A stretch of DNA of 64,000 nt from Porpolomopsis calyptriformis. Taxonomy: Eukaryota; Basidiomycota; Agaricomycetes; Agaricales; Hygrophoraceae. The translations under genes and the position numbers were made by a program. The notes under the pieces are model-generated. The model was given only the letters and a program-made list of their open reading frames with translations. It was not told the origin of the DNA and did not search any database. The stretch spans positions 2,286,501 to 2,350,500 of the forward strand of contig OX621166.1 in the NCBI GenBank assembly GCA_951640195.1, read 5' to 3'. Below are positions 8,703-20,676 of this stretch, in pieces (the first letter of the stretch is position 1; the number at the start of each line of letters is the position of its first letter).

Positions 8703-11700
8703 ATGGACGTGCCATTCATCTCCTCTGGCGCGATAAGCAGAGCTCATTATGCGCTTGTCCGGAGAGTGGAGTCTGCAGACACCCCTCAACAGGCTGATCG
8801 GTATCTTATGGCAGAGGTTCAATCTACCCGTCAACGTCTTGCTCACCCTGCCCTTTCGCTCGTCCGTGGTTTTCATCAATGTCTACGCCTCAGGAGGCTG
8901 ACCAACACGTACAGAAACAATGCAAGGAATGTCTCGTCGTTATATTGTATTGTTCAATGACCATCACCTCGGGCCTCGCGCAAGGCGATCTTGATTTTGC
9001 TCTGCCACACGCAGTGAATATGGCTGAAGCTGGGCGTACTCTTCAGGACAAGGGCATAGGTATTCTTTCTCGTATTTTGCTTTAGTACCGTCTCGACGGG
9101 ATATACTCAGGCTATCGGTTCTGTAATGAGCTTATGAAGGTGGACCAAGAGTTACAACTCATGCTTGTCAATACATTGCGCAAGGTAAAGTGTTGAAAGG
9201 ACGCGAACGTTTACACCAACTCATTGTATATTAAAGGATCTCGAAAGTTCTGCAATCCCTCGGATATGCCTCTCGTTAGACACACTAATTTGTTCGGGGA
9301 CACGAGACGTCATCCCGGCAGTTCAATCCAGACTGCGTGATTTGCTTTCGCACAACTCGTCAGTATGTATTCTTGGTAACAGGACCCTTCCATTTTGTTA
9401 ACTGTTTCGACGCCAATCATCACAGCTTCCTTGTCCGTCGCCGTGCAATCTTAGCATTTCGGGCACTCTCCCGACACGATCCCGATCTCTTGAAGTGGAT
9501 TGCTCCTAAAATTGAGAAACGACTTCACGATTCCCATCCATCTGTCGTCACTGCAACTCTTATTGCCTCAAATGAAATTGTGAAGGTAGGCAGATGTCTC
9601 ATCTCGCTTGTCTTCGACTTCTTCACTGTCGTTTAGGAAGACCCTTCGTACCGGGACGTCATTCGCACTAGAATCACAGAAATCCTTCTCGCTCTGTGGT
9701 CTGATGACCATGAGATGGAGAAGAGATCATTGTTTTTTCACGTTATTCGGACATCAAGCGCACTAGGGTGAGTTTCAAGCCTGAAACTCTTCACCTTCCC
9801 TAAGTGATTATGCAGATTCCCCAAAGAACACCTTCACGTTGTCCTAGGGATTATTCGCCTTGCGTTCCGTATTCGCGCTCATGGTAAGCCTGATTGTGTT
9901 GGAAACTCGCTGTGATCTACTCACGTTTCGCACATGAAGCGATTTTATACGAGTGTTTCCTCCTTCTGTCTCACTTGCCTCAGGAAGCGTTGGCTTCTAT
10001 ACAAACAACGTCACGACTTTCTCCTGTTCACAGCATCCGTTCTCTGTTGACATCCCGGGACTTCAATGAACAATTCCTCTTCATTTCTTGTTTAGAATGT
10101 TTGGATCCTATACTTTGGGCCGGTACGACTGCAGAAACCCCAGGCGTGTTGGAAGCCTGGGAGGTGGAAAGGGTGATGCAATTCTTAGATTCCCCTGACA
10201 ATCTACTTCGGAGGAAGGTCAGTAAGTTTTCAACAATTCACATCCCAGATGGTGAAGTTTGAACAAATTCCAGACACTAAAAATCTTGTGCCAAATTGAT
10301 ACAAATATAGTGGAGTCATATTACTCAAAAGTTTCTCAATCCTTCTCCGCCGGCCTGTCGCTCAAACAAAAGAACGAGCTCACGGCACGTTTGCTAGACG
10401 TTCTAGAGATATGCGCTGAAAATGGCGAAGTCTATGCCCGGAAATTGAACGAACTCTGGGGCGTGGTTGACAACCTCGGCCATAGCCAACCTGTCTTGGA
10501 AAAAGCCGTCGAGATGGTCCTGCTCCATATTCAAAATTGTGAGCATACATCCTCTAGTTTGGTTCGAGACGATAATGACAAGGCTTTACACGACAGCGGA
10601 TCCCCTGTTCCGCATTGGCTGCGCTACTAGCCTGATAGCCTCGGTAACCGATGTCAGTTCTTCGTTGGGACCCTCGCGCATGGTGATCATCTCTGCCTTG
10701 GCGAGTGAATATTGTGGTCGGTTGTCTATACCCCCTGTCGACATTCTACTTGGGATAGCCTCAAGACTCTCCTTGTATACACGTGGGACATATCTTCCCT
10801 ATGAGTTACCCATGTCTGACGGTTTTTCCAGCGGGGGTGCAAGAAGCTTGTCTACTGTCGATGTTGCGGATTGTCGCGGACTGCGAGGAGATACCACCTG
10901 ATGTTGTAAAAAGCGTCAGGGATATATGGCAGTTCGCTAGCCGGCACATTAAACGGGTGAGAGTCATGTATACTTTCAATTATTCATTCACACGAACTTT
11001 GCGATACAAGCGATGTGATCAATTTCTTACCCTGTGTGGGCAGAGGGAAACGCTCTCGGAGATTGTCTCCAGGGCACAGTCGCCGTCGGTGAGTGATGTA
11101 TCAGTTGTGAGCTTCCACTGAGGGTTCAAGTTCATTGCAGCTCCCAGACTTTCTGGAAGCTTTGGAACCCCAGGGGGCGATATCTTCTCCGTCCAACAGG
11201 TCTCATTCCCCCAGGACGGTACTTTCGCCAGACACTTCATCCCAACGTTCGTTATCTTCTAGTAGGCTGCGATATGCGGCGTATGAACCACCCAAGAAAA
11301 CCAGCCGCGTGCATCGTCCTTCGGGGTCCCGACGGAGCAATAGCTCACGTTCCACTAGTTTTTCCGATGCTGCTCATGAACTGAGTCGAGTGAGTTTAAG
11401 ATTGTCTATGACGAGCAAGAATTAATGTGATTGGTGGGACCCTAAAGACTATTACCCCAGGTGATCTCGCGCTGGCAGTGGGAGATATTCAATTAGGACT
11501 ATTGGCCGAGGTAAAGCTATTGATGTATTTGAAGATAAGGTTTTCATTGAAACGTGACAGAACACCTCGAAAACCAGTAGTTCTTCTCCTAATGTGATAG
11601 TGGATGATTTGGTCAGTTCGGTCGAACCGATCAAATGCGATTCTGATATATACTTTCCAGATTCCTCGGGAGGATCTTATAACCTTGGAATCGCCCTTTT

Positions 11701-12085
11701 TGTCAGATCCGTCTGATCCCCCACCGGATGGTTTTGAAACCACCTGGAATGCTCTCGCGAACCATACTTCTCGAGGGTGGTGCGAGTCGTCAGTTGATGT
11801 AGTTTTTCAGCGGTTGCAATCTCTGGGTCTTGCTGAGAAAGTGGTTCCCATGGATCAGTCACCATTTGAAGGTCAGATTGCTGTTTTCTAATGTAAATCG
11901 CTTCCTTACGATCCCCCTCATCGATAGGAGAATTAAAGATTATCTTTGATTCGAATTCTACCCATGCGGCGTTGCGACTTGGAAGTGGCGACGATGAGGG
12001 CTGCTTATGGCGGCTGCGGTGTGACGATGTGGAACTGCGGACACGCATTAAGCGCATTTTCACGGAGCTGGAGGGTGGCCTGTGA
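8703..12085 (+). CDS. AP4E1: AP-4 complex epsilon-like large adaptin
   Basis: Large subunit of a trans-Golgi adaptor complex. Start at 8703 (MDVPFISSGAISRAHYALVR). Removing an intron near 8854-8911 gives KQCKECLVVILYCSM, the counterpart of the KxMKECMVRLIYCEM segment of epsilon; another near 9061 gives IGYRFCNELMKVDQELQLML, then NTLRKDLESSAI. The armadillo-like trunk continues (VRRRAILAFRALSRHDPDLL, LRRKTLKILCQIDTNIVESY). The C-terminal third is Ser-rich (hinge-like, SHSPRTVLSPDTSSQRSLSS) and ends in a small ear-like segment closing at KRIFTELEGGL. At least ten short introns. The match is better to epsilon than to gamma or alpha adaptins. AP-4 is considered patchy in fungi, so context in the rest of the genome matters. 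Confidence 0.82.
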
Positions 12086-12555
12086 TGGCGGATGTTTTAT
12101 ATCCCCAGTGCTCTTAAGTTAATACAATGAAAGCGGCACGAACTAACGTGGGAAAATAATGCTACATAAAAAGGACTGACTCAATTTTGTCCTCTTTTGC
12201 GACTTTCCTTTCAACCACCTGGCAAGTCTTACATTTTCAAAACACATCTCATTTCCCAAATTCATGCTCTGTATCTCACCCTGGTCAGTGATCTGTTCCT
12301 TTCTACCCTTATAGTCCTCACCCTTTTTCAATCCAGCCTCACACACACCCTCAACCGTACTCTTTCTCCGCCGCTCCTGTTCCTACTCCGTGACACCGAT
12401 CGACCTCCCTAGGGACGCTCGCAAACAACCCCGGTTCTCTTGACTTCTCAACAAATGGGATAATTGTCTTTAGACGACGCGTCCTAATCCTATAGAAAGC
12501 AAATAGACACCAAACAGACCCATCAGCTAGACCTTCAACGGTTTTTCGTCCAGGG
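12086..12555. other. Intergenic, upstream of a hypothetical gene
   Basis: Pyrimidine-rich from about 12270 to 12400, as in fungal promoters and leaders. No gene seen. Confidence 0.45.
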
Positions 12556-14208
12556 ATGATGAATGTACTCAAAAACCCCTTACTCTTTCTTCCCACAAGT
12601 CGACCTGTTTCCCCCACCTCTGCACAACCACATACCAAACCCGATACCAATATTGCACTAGAAAGTATGCCCCGCAGGCTATCACTCTCCCCCTTCCGTC
12701 GCCCCTCTTTATCCATCCCTCGCCCTGCCGCTGTCCCCCTACCACTCGTGCAAGACGGATCATATCTGGAAATGCTAGGCCTCAAGCTCAACGAAGCTGT
12801 TTCCAAGTCTCTCGTCCACCCTATTGCACCTGCTGCTGCAAGCGAACAGCTCAGCGGCCGGCTGCCTATTCCTCCAGGTCGAGGAAAGGCTTTGAGCGAG
12901 CTGATCGAATCGTGAGTGGCATTTGCACCCTTTAGCCGGCGATTCGTCTTTTTGACTCGTCTTCGTTATCGCAGTGAGCTAAAGGCAACAGCCGATAATC
13001 CTCATTTGCACCGAGCTACATTGCGTTGCCTGCACCGCCCACTATCTGTTCTAGTTACCAATCTCTCGGCCCGCCTTCTTCATCTGCTGTCTTCTCCTGC
13101 ATTCCATAGCCCACCAACACTACCAACACCGGGCCCGAATCCTACCCAGCTCCATGCCTTGGGTCTTGCTTCCTTTGCTGGTGAGCTCCTCGAAACGTTC
13201 GATGAGATGGGTTTAGGGATGGAGGGTGACGCTCGCGGAGATGGACTCAAAGGTATCCGCGAAGGGCTGGTCTCGGTCGTGAACAGAGTGGTTAACCCAC
13301 TAGTCGGAGGAATCCGAAATGAGCTCGTCTCTCTCATTGACGCCTTGGAAGATCCGACGGCTACGACAACGAAATCTTTGGCACCATCTAAATCCTCAGG
13401 TCAACATTCGTCCATCATGGCGTTGCATTCTATTATCCCAATATATTCATGCTTGCTGTTACGGTACACCACCACACCAACCTCTCAGACCACCCTCGCC
13501 ACATTTTTTATTATTCTCGTGTGGCGAGGTTTGGTAGCGCTTTCTCACCGTCCAAACCCTCCACCTTCACCACCTTCCTCCCCAGATCCAACATATTCTT
13601 GGACTAAAAAGCGCTACTCGTCCCCACCAGCCGTTAACCCACAGTCAACACCCCTTATCAACAAGTTCACTATCAAAGGTTCACCCACAAGACCCGCATC
13701 ACCGCTCTATCTTCAAGTACCCTCAACGCCGGCCTCAGATGCTCGCGCGCTCTACGATTTATTAAGCACTCTGCCACAACCCGCTAGAGACATCGAAACT
13801 ACCCGCCTGGCGCGCGAAGCAGTGGACGAAGCGTTTGACGGCCTTCGCGCCTTTGTCACATTCCTCGAGGCCGTCCAGTCTACTTTGATTCTCGGAACGA
13901 GCACAGGAAGGCATAACCAGGATGAAGCAGCGTCGGAGTTTGGGTCTCTCAGCGCGGACCTGCCCACTCTGATTGCTCTTCCTCCCCTTCTCCGAGCATA
14001 TTGGCCCAATGCACCTACGATCCCCGCGATGTTGGGGCTCAGTGAAGAACAATATAGAAAAACGTGTCTTGCTGGATTCGGTAGAGCCGAGGAATGTGCA
14101 GACGCCGTCGGGCTGCGGGTGCTTGAGGTTCTTCGTTCGGACCCGACAGCCTGCAATGCTGGTGTTATTGTGGACTGGCTAGAGATGGAATTGGCCATTG
14201 CGGAATGA
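12556..14208 (+). CDS. Conserved-looking hypothetical protein
   Basis: Two exons joined by an intron at about 12915-12973 (GTGAGT donor, CGCAG acceptor), which joins SELIES to ELKATADNPHLHRATLRCLH. The protein is about 530 residues. The N-terminus is Pro/Ser-rich (SLSPFRRPSLSIPRPAAVPL), the middle is helical with hydrophobic runs (LHSIIPIYSCLLLRY and TLATFFIILVWRGLVAL, either amphipathic helices or membrane-associated), a Pro-rich linker follows, and a helical C-terminus ends LEMELAIAE. I recognise no domain. Codon use and the clean frame support a real gene. The two hydrophobic runs could be a membrane hairpin. Confidence 0.75.
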
Positions 14209-14336
14209 TTTATTTTCGCATATTCATTTTTTTTTTTCGTCTGGTTTTTGAGGGTTACTTTATAATTTCCCCGTTGCATGGTTGCTTAGACAAATTGGTA
14301 TCTAGATCCTCCCGTCCTTCATTACACTTGGGAGGT

Positions 14337-15497
14337 TCACATGATAATACAACCCTTGTCTCGCTCCAAGCGATCGGTTATTTCACCTGGGCCGATGATT
14401 GAATCGGAGTCTTCACCGTGAGCGCCATCTAGATGGACGATGAGCACGCCCTCGTTGTTGGGGTCCAACTCTGCGATTATTTGTTCTCTATAGCAGAAGT
14501 TGGGGGAAGGACCACATCATGAGGTGGTTTGAAAGGAAATAAGAGAAAGTGGAACCTTTTCATCAAATCTTCGATGGCAGGTTTGATTTTTGCTACCCCA
14601 CCCTGGGAGTGCAATCCCCTTCCTATATATCAGAGGACAAAGAAAAAAAAAGGCTGAATGGGAATGTTCTTGAAAGGAGCATGATCGGTACGAACCGACA
14701 ATAAGATGCAATTCTGAGTCTCCGCGCTGTTTGGCGGTTTGAATGGCAGAATCTGTGTACGCGACGGCTTCTTTCACGAAGAGACCGTGTAAGTCGACTT
14801 CTCCGAGTTGAGAATCCTGCAGGGGAGGGGAGCAACGACGTGTCATTCTCCGATTACTTTAGGTAGTGCCACACACACACACACCTTGTTGTTCGCTTAC
14901 ACGAGGTTAAACGGAGGAGGAAGAGAACGAAAAAAAGTCGCACGTCGACTCACCGTGGAAGATCCATTCGCTCGCCTGCTTATTGAGGCTCTCCATCTTC
15001 CTCTGGTGTTCCTTGCCTTCGTTGGAGAGCTGTTTGGCCAGGGCACCATCGCCGCTCGCATACGCCCCCTTGCTCCTCTCAAACGCCTGCGCCATCTGAT
15101 CGCCCTCAGTCTTCGCCCCCGCGCGGAGCGAGCAGTAGTGCTCGTCCTGCTGGTTGATCTGGTTCAGGTCCTATAGCATACGGTTAATACAAAGGACGGA
15201 TGGGTGTCCGACGAAGGAGAGTGAGAAGGGGGGGGGGGTACGTACGGCATGGTGCTGTGGGCGGTGAGGAGGCGCAGGAGATTTTCCGTCCCGACGGTCG
15301 GCGGTCGGGATAAGATGGACTGGGGGGAGTTCCTGCGGCGCGGGTGGCTGGAGAGGGCGGGATGGAGGTGGTCGGGCGGTCGGCTGTTGCTGGTCGACCT
15401 TGCCCACGTGTGGAGGTGCTACCTCTTGTTCATTGCGTTCAGCCTTGGGAGGCGAGGAACGACAAAATATCTGTAAAATAAGCTGGATGAAGGACAT
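14337..15497 (-). CDS. DUF1771-Smr domain protein with C-terminal CaaX box
   Basis: Start at 15495-15497. N-terminus has a short hydrophobic stretch with a Cys (MSFIQLILQIFC), then a Pro/Gln-rich linker. After an intron comes a DUF1771-type segment (DEHYCSLRAGAKTEGDQMAQ; AFERSKGAYASGDGALAKQL; SNEGKEHQRKMESLNKQASE), then the Smr domain with its hallmark DLHGLFVKEAV and GKGLHSQGGVAKIKPAIEDL, and LDPNNEGVLIVHLDG. Smr domains are nucleic-acid-binding or nicking modules; the DUF1771-Smr pair is common in fungi. The last residues read GCIIM before the stop at 14337-14339, a plausible CaaX prenylation motif. Introns near 14448-14512, 14610-14690, 14818-14950 and 15177-15245. The gene ends tail to tail with the previous one, 128 bp apart. 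Confidence 0.88.
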
Positions 15498-15781
15498 ACT
15501 TATTGCGGGAGTAGGCTGTCAGCACACTTAAACCTTTGAAGGTCGCCGATAGAGCGACAGCTATTCGTCAATTAGACCTTCACTTTGGTCACCTTATATC
15601 ACCCTCACCCTCACCTCACCTTATGTAAATCCGGAAGACCCAATGGTGCTCCCGATTTCCGATTCAAGGTAGGTTCAAAGTGATAAAAAGTAGAATAGTA
15701 CAAAGCGGGGTGGCCAAGAGTATTAGCCGCAATGATATACCCGATCCTACAAAAAACCAGTCGCGGTCTCTTTCGAAGCAC

Positions 15782-16759
15782 CTAGAGTTCCACACCAACT
15801 AGAACAAACGCGGGATTGACGACGAACACAGGTTTAGTAACGACCGTGCCCCCGACATACATGAATGAATGGAGGAGATCACCAAGAGAGGGCGACGACC
15901 GTTCCAGAGAGATGACAAGAGCCGAGCAGTGAAGATTTTCGTCGGCGAGGTCCAAGAGAGCCACAATGCTGGGCAAGGGAAAAAGTCAAAGTGTGAGACG
16001 CGAGAGAGATGGAGAGGGCTTCATACCTTTCCCTTAAGTTGACGAATTCTGCGTTCTTGCTATCCACATACAGAGTCTTTGGGGTGCCTGGATATTCAAG
16101 TATTACTCCATTAATGGCGGTTCCTATGTTCGGAGCAGAAATCGACACGCTCTTGGCGAAAGGGAGCGCTGTCAACCCATCCTGGGGGAAAAGAGTAAGA
16201 AGAAAATCAAGCGAATCCTTTGACGGCTTGGAAGATCCGTGTAGGCTGTCGTCATCTGGGGTTAACGGGGGCGTAGTAAGGTCGTGAATTGACGGGGGCT
16301 TGGGAGGGATCGGACGTGGTACCGCGACGGTGGGGTGCAAAGAAGGGGAGTCTGTCGGCCCAAGAGGCGGGGTCGGTGGGTATATGATAGAATTTTGAAA
16401 AGAATTGGGAGAGATCGACGCCGGACTGCCTGTCACACAGTCCGACGACCCTCTGTCGGGAGGGCATTTTGACTTAGGGGCGTCAAAACCGCCACTGAGA
16501 GATACTTTAGAGGTATTGCAAATACGGTTCAGAGGGATTGACCTACCCCGGGCCCTCCAGAGAGGGTAGCGGAATAATAATAAGTTTCCGCGCCTTGTAT
16601 ATTGCAAACAGCGAGTACGCTTGGCTGGGTGTCGGTAGAGAATGCCCCATCCCCAACGGTTTGACGACCGTTGCTGAAAATGGCGAGGGTGAATATCAAG
16701 GGGAGAGGTAAAGACATAAAGAAGGCTAACGTGGGGCGTAGACTAGATATACTCGACAT
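15782..16759 (-). CDS. OAZ1: Ornithine decarboxylase antizyme, needs +1 frameshift
   Basis: Antizyme binds ornithine decarboxylase, sends it to the proteasome and blocks polyamine uptake; polyamines promote the frameshift that makes it. ORF1 starts at 16757-16759 and after a 52-nt intron (16495-16546) reads ...YYYSATLSGGPG|WRF then stops (TGA, 16483-16485). ORF2, in the +1 frame, begins at GAC (16484-16482) and gives DAPKSKCPPDRG, a Pro-rich linker, and the conserved antizyme fold: ILEYPGTPKTLYVDSKNAEF, SIVALLDLADENLHCSALVI, LERSSPSLGDLLHSFMYVGG, VVNPAFVLVGVEL. A second intron near 15967-16026 joins NLRE to SIVALL. The protein needs the shift; conventional annotation would split or truncate it. 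Confidence 0.9.
16482..16494 (-). promoter_or_regulatory. +1 ribosomal frameshift site TTT-TGA-C
   Basis: Read on the minus strand, exon 2 begins TGG CGG TTT TGA C. Slippage at TTT over the TGA skips one T and continues GAC GCC CCT AAG in the antizyme frame. TTT is 16488-16486 and TGA is 16485-16483. UCC-UGA is the commonest antizyme shift site in other groups; here the P-site codon is UUU. Confidence 0.85.
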
Positions 16760-17337
16760 TGTAATCAGCGACATATGCTAACTTGTTTGAAGGACAAAGT
16801 TAAAACTGGGGTTGATGTTAGAGGCGGGATGGATGAGCGTGGAGCGGGAGCAAGAGGATATCTTTGGGCGCGGGAATATTTTATAAGCTCCGATCCGTGC
16901 CTGTGGCTGGCGTGCAGCCTCACATAGCTATCTTAGAGTCAGAAGGGGGAACAAAAGGGGTGGATTTATTCTACCTGAAGGAATATCCGGACCAGGACCG
17001 TCCTCCGACCATTACTGCGCAAGGACATTCCCTTTGAGCGAGCCATCAGCGCCCCTAGCGCCACAACTAACAATACCAAGCTTATGTAATATATCCTGGA
17101 AACTGCCGGTCGTCTCTGCAAGATTTGTGGGTGAAGCCATTGACTATCTTCAAAGCAGCCAATTTTCGACCAGTGAGTGTGGTTTTATCGTCGATATTCG
17201 TTACATAGCGGCCGTGGTTCTTCTTTGGTTAAAGTCCTGGTTACCGACATCGAGAATGAAGGACGGATTCATCAGCTTGCAACTAGATGAGGCTGACACT
17301 GTCTATTTTCCTACAGCTTCATTTCCTTCTAATCACA
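16760..17337 (+). promoter_or_regulatory. Divergent upstream region of antizyme and RPS2; probable RPS2 5' UTR intron
   Basis: Divergent promoters. A good 5' UTR intron candidate for RPS2 runs from GTGAGTGTGG (about 17173) to CCTACAG (about 17316), ending 21 nt before the ATG, typical for ribosomal protein genes. I looked for C/D boxes in it and found none convincing. Confidence 0.5.
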
Positions 17338-18210
17338 ATGGCCGATGCTGGACGCGGGCGTGGCGGATTCGGGCGCGGACGTAGCGACAGAGGTAGGGGA
17401 CGTCGTGGGCCTCGTCGCGGAGCGCGTAAAGATGACGAAAAGGAATGGTATGTGATTGGGACCCCACCTCTAATAAAAGCCTCAACATGGTATACTCAGG
17501 GTTCCGGTCACCAAACTCGGTCGGCTCGTAAAAGACGGCAAAATTAAATCAATGGAAGAGATCTATCTCTTCTCGCTCCCTGTTAAAGAGTACCAAATCG
17601 TGGACTTCTTCCTTCCAAAGCTGAAAGACGAGGTGATGAAGATCATGCCCGTGCAAAAGCAGACTCGCGCCGGCCAGCGCACACGATTCAAGGCGTTTGT
17701 TGCCATCGGTGACTTTGACGGGCATGTTGGGTTGGGTGTGAAGTGTGCGAAGGAGGTGGCGACCGCGATCAGGGGTGCCATCATCCTCGCCAAGTTGTCT
17801 GTCATTCCGGTCAGGCGAGGATACTGGGGTGCCGCACTCGGAGCGCCACACACCGTGCCGTCGAAAGTCAGCGGGAAGGTCGGCTCTGTCATGTGTCGTC
17901 TCATCCCCGCACCTAGGGGGACAGGTATTGTCGCTGCGCCAGCGTCAAAACGGTTGCTTCAGCTTGCCGGTGTCGAAGATTGTTATACACAATCAAAGGG
18001 GTCAACTGCCACAATGGGTAATTTTTTGAAAGCGACCTTTGCCGCTGTATGTACCATTTTCTTTATCCGAACACCCGTGCTGATCGATTTCAGATCACGA
18101 AAACATATGCTTTCCTCACGCCAGACTTGTGGCGCGAGATCCCAGTCTCGAAGTTGCCGTACGACGAGCACAGCGCGCACCTGCAGCTTGTAACGAGAAA
18201 AGCGTATTAG
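17338..18210 (+). CDS. RPS2: 40S ribosomal protein S2 (uS5)
   Basis: Small-subunit protein at the mRNA entry/decoding side. ATG at 17338 opens an RGG-rich tail ([20 protein letters not shown]), a known target of arginine methylation in this family. Intron 17446-17499 joins EKEW to [20 protein letters not shown]; then [40 protein letters not shown], the S5 double-stranded RNA-binding core [20 protein letters not shown], and the C-terminal fold [21 protein letters not shown] second intron (about 18049-18093) joins FAA to [13 protein letters not shown]. The stop is at 18208-18210 (QLVTRKAY). Full length and unambiguous. Confidence 0.97.
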
Positions 18211-18554
18211 ACTTTTTTTGTATTCCCAAAATATCAATCTTACGTCCCTATTACTAAGGACTGTCGAGTTAACTTTCACCTCCCTCAGTTAGCTTTTGAG
18301 TGTGGATTTGCTGATCAGGAGCGCCAGTCGCTGCCCTGAATCATTCTTGCTTCAAATTTTGGTTTGTTTTCTTTTTCTTCACCGAAAACCACCAGTCCTT
18401 TCGCTTAGTTTTTTGCAGACAGACAAAAGTATTTATCTTCATCGTGATGCCTTGCTATTAACAACTTACGAACAATTTCATTCGTGAGTCCTCATCTTTT
18501 CGTCCTCTTAATAATTCACTCCCTCCTTTTCCAGACCAACCAGGTTTTAAGAGA
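18211..18554. other. Intergenic, T-rich leader of the next gene
   Basis: T-rich from 18340 to 18420, likely RPS2 3' UTR and then the promoter of the gene at 18555. No gene seen. Confidence 0.45.
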
Positions 18555-20676
18555 ATGCATCCCCCTTTGCCTCATATACGGCAAGCGGGACCAAGCCAAC
18601 CCATGATCCAGTTCCCTCGCATGTTGGTAAATGACTCCGAGATACATCCACCCTCCAGCCCGCCGCCCTCCGGGACACTCCCCACACCCCCCCGGCGAAC
18701 TCACAGCCACACTCCTCGCATATCCTCTTCCCCCCAGGCCAGGAACGCCATTTACATCCATTCCAGCAAAAACTCGCCTTCGACTATCCGCTCCGGCCCC
18801 CCTCCAGTCGCAGACCCGCCCCTCGTCTCTTTTTTCAAGTGCGTACTAACCCACCTTTGGTCGAGTAGTCATTAACGAGAACCCTAGTTTGTCCTCTTCT
18901 GCCACGGTCAACTTCACATCATCCACAAAGTCTAGTCTCGTGCATGACGCGTCTACAATGCCTCGAAAGACTTGTGCATCTCTATCCTGTTCCGACGGCC
19001 ATGGTTCTCGAGGGAATCTCGTCTCACCGCACCCTTCTCGAGATCACCCTCCACCGCCCCCTCTACCACGCGGCCACACCATCATGCGGCCCACATCATT
19101 TTCAAATCGGTTGATTCGGCCATGCTTGTCATCCCCCGCCATCTCACACTCTACCACCGCGCCGCCTTCATCCACCATCCCACCATCGCAATCCGCAGAC
19201 CCCCGCAAGTCCCGCCGATACTGCACCGACTGGAGTCGATACGGACAGGACCACACCCAACAGGTCCGACAAGCGCAGCCGTCGCAACACCCTCGCTCGC
19301 CATCATTCTCGCCCCCCCACGCTCCTGGTTACGACGCTCACGACCATTACGACGACATGAGGAGCAATGCCAGCAGCGCAGAGTTGACTCCGCTAGCGAC
19401 ATACGCGGACTCGGACGTGTCATCGAGTTCTTTCGATCACGAGCATGATTCTGATCTCGATCTTCAGTTCGCGTTCCCGCGACCGCCCCAGAATCCGACA
19501 ATTTCAGGGAGAATGGAAGATTTCCCTCCTTTCACCGAGCAGGAAACGGATTCGATCAGAGCATTTTTGAAGAAGTGGGAGGCCAGCGTTGCGGCAAGGC
19601 GGATTAGGTCAAAAGAGAAAAAATTGGCTGGTGGGAAGAGAGATGAAGAAGAGGGGGAACTTTTGTGGGAGGCCAGTCCTTCGCTGCCCCGTGGGGAAGA
19701 GGTGGAAAGAGCGGGATTGGCGAATCCCAATTCCCCTCAAGAAGACGAGGTGTCCTTTGTACTCCACTCTTTGAGGGGTGGGCTGCAGGAAAGGCATAGT
19801 GGGAATGCAAGTGAGCACGCACTGGGTCGCGAAGGTCCGCAGGTGGCTGTTCCATGTATTACTCGAACCAGACGTGAAGGGAATCTCCGCAATAACATCA
19901 ACCCGTCCGCGGAACGGCAGGAAGAGAGGCCGTCGAACAGGACGACTATATTTCCCGAGGCAAGTGAATGCAAGGCTCAGAAAGGGACCAAAACCCAGCG
20001 AAACCGAAAATTCACGCCATCCCTTCCGTCATCTGCCCGAGTGCCCCGGATCATTCGCAAAGTTGCGAGCATGAGCATGAAGGGTCCTGGCAATCATGAC
20101 AGCAACGGTATTAAGCGTGGTCATATTCCCGACGTTCCAACTCGTCTCGCCCCGAAACCCTCTATGCCTGCGCTTAGCCGGTCGGAGGAGACCATGCCGG
20201 AACTCCAGCAATACCACGGACAGCCCAAACCGCACCGCATAGATCCTACCGCTCAAGTCGAATTCAGCGGGGCATTTCCGTACCTGGAGAGATCAGGCGG
20301 AAAACATTTAGGACACCGACCGCAAGCATCCGCACCGTTGGAAAGCGTTAGCCTGCGATGGGCTGCTGGGTCGAGCCCTGCGCCTCGGCCGAGAACCCTG
20401 GCAACGCCCTTCACGCACCGTCCTACGCAGAGTCAGTCTGCTGCAGCCGTCAGGAGCGGAGATAGGACGGGTCGGAGTGGGAGTAGTGGTGCTAGAGGAC
20501 TCGGTATAGATGATGAACGGTTGAAGTCGTTCATGGATATCACTCCTGAGCAGGACAAGAAGTGTTCTTCGGGTGGGGCGCAAAAAGAAAAGATGAGGAA
20601 ATTACTTGCAAGGGCGAGTAATGGAATTTTGGGATGGGGGAAGAGTTTCGGAAGGAAAAAGGTTGTTGCTCATTGA
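18555..20676 (+). CDS. Large, mostly disordered hypothetical protein
   Basis: Two exons: 18555 to about 18838 and from about 18889. The intron (GTGCGT donor, CCTAG acceptor) joins PLVSFF to NLSSSATVNF with the frame kept. About 690 residues, Pro/Ser/His-rich at the start, an acidic Asp/Ser segment (SDVSSSSFDHEHDSDLDLQF), one short structured-looking part (FPPFTEQETDSIRAFLKKWE, then the basic AARRIRSKEKKLAGGKR) and a basic, Gly-rich tail ending GWGKSFGRKKVVAH. I recognise no family. The helix plus basic patch could be a binding motif. A long clean frame supports reality. Confidence 0.72.

Noticed and set aside
17173..17316. Possible snoRNA in the RPS2 5' UTR intron
   Set aside because: No convincing box C/D pair with guide; AGATGAGG and CTGA are too close together.
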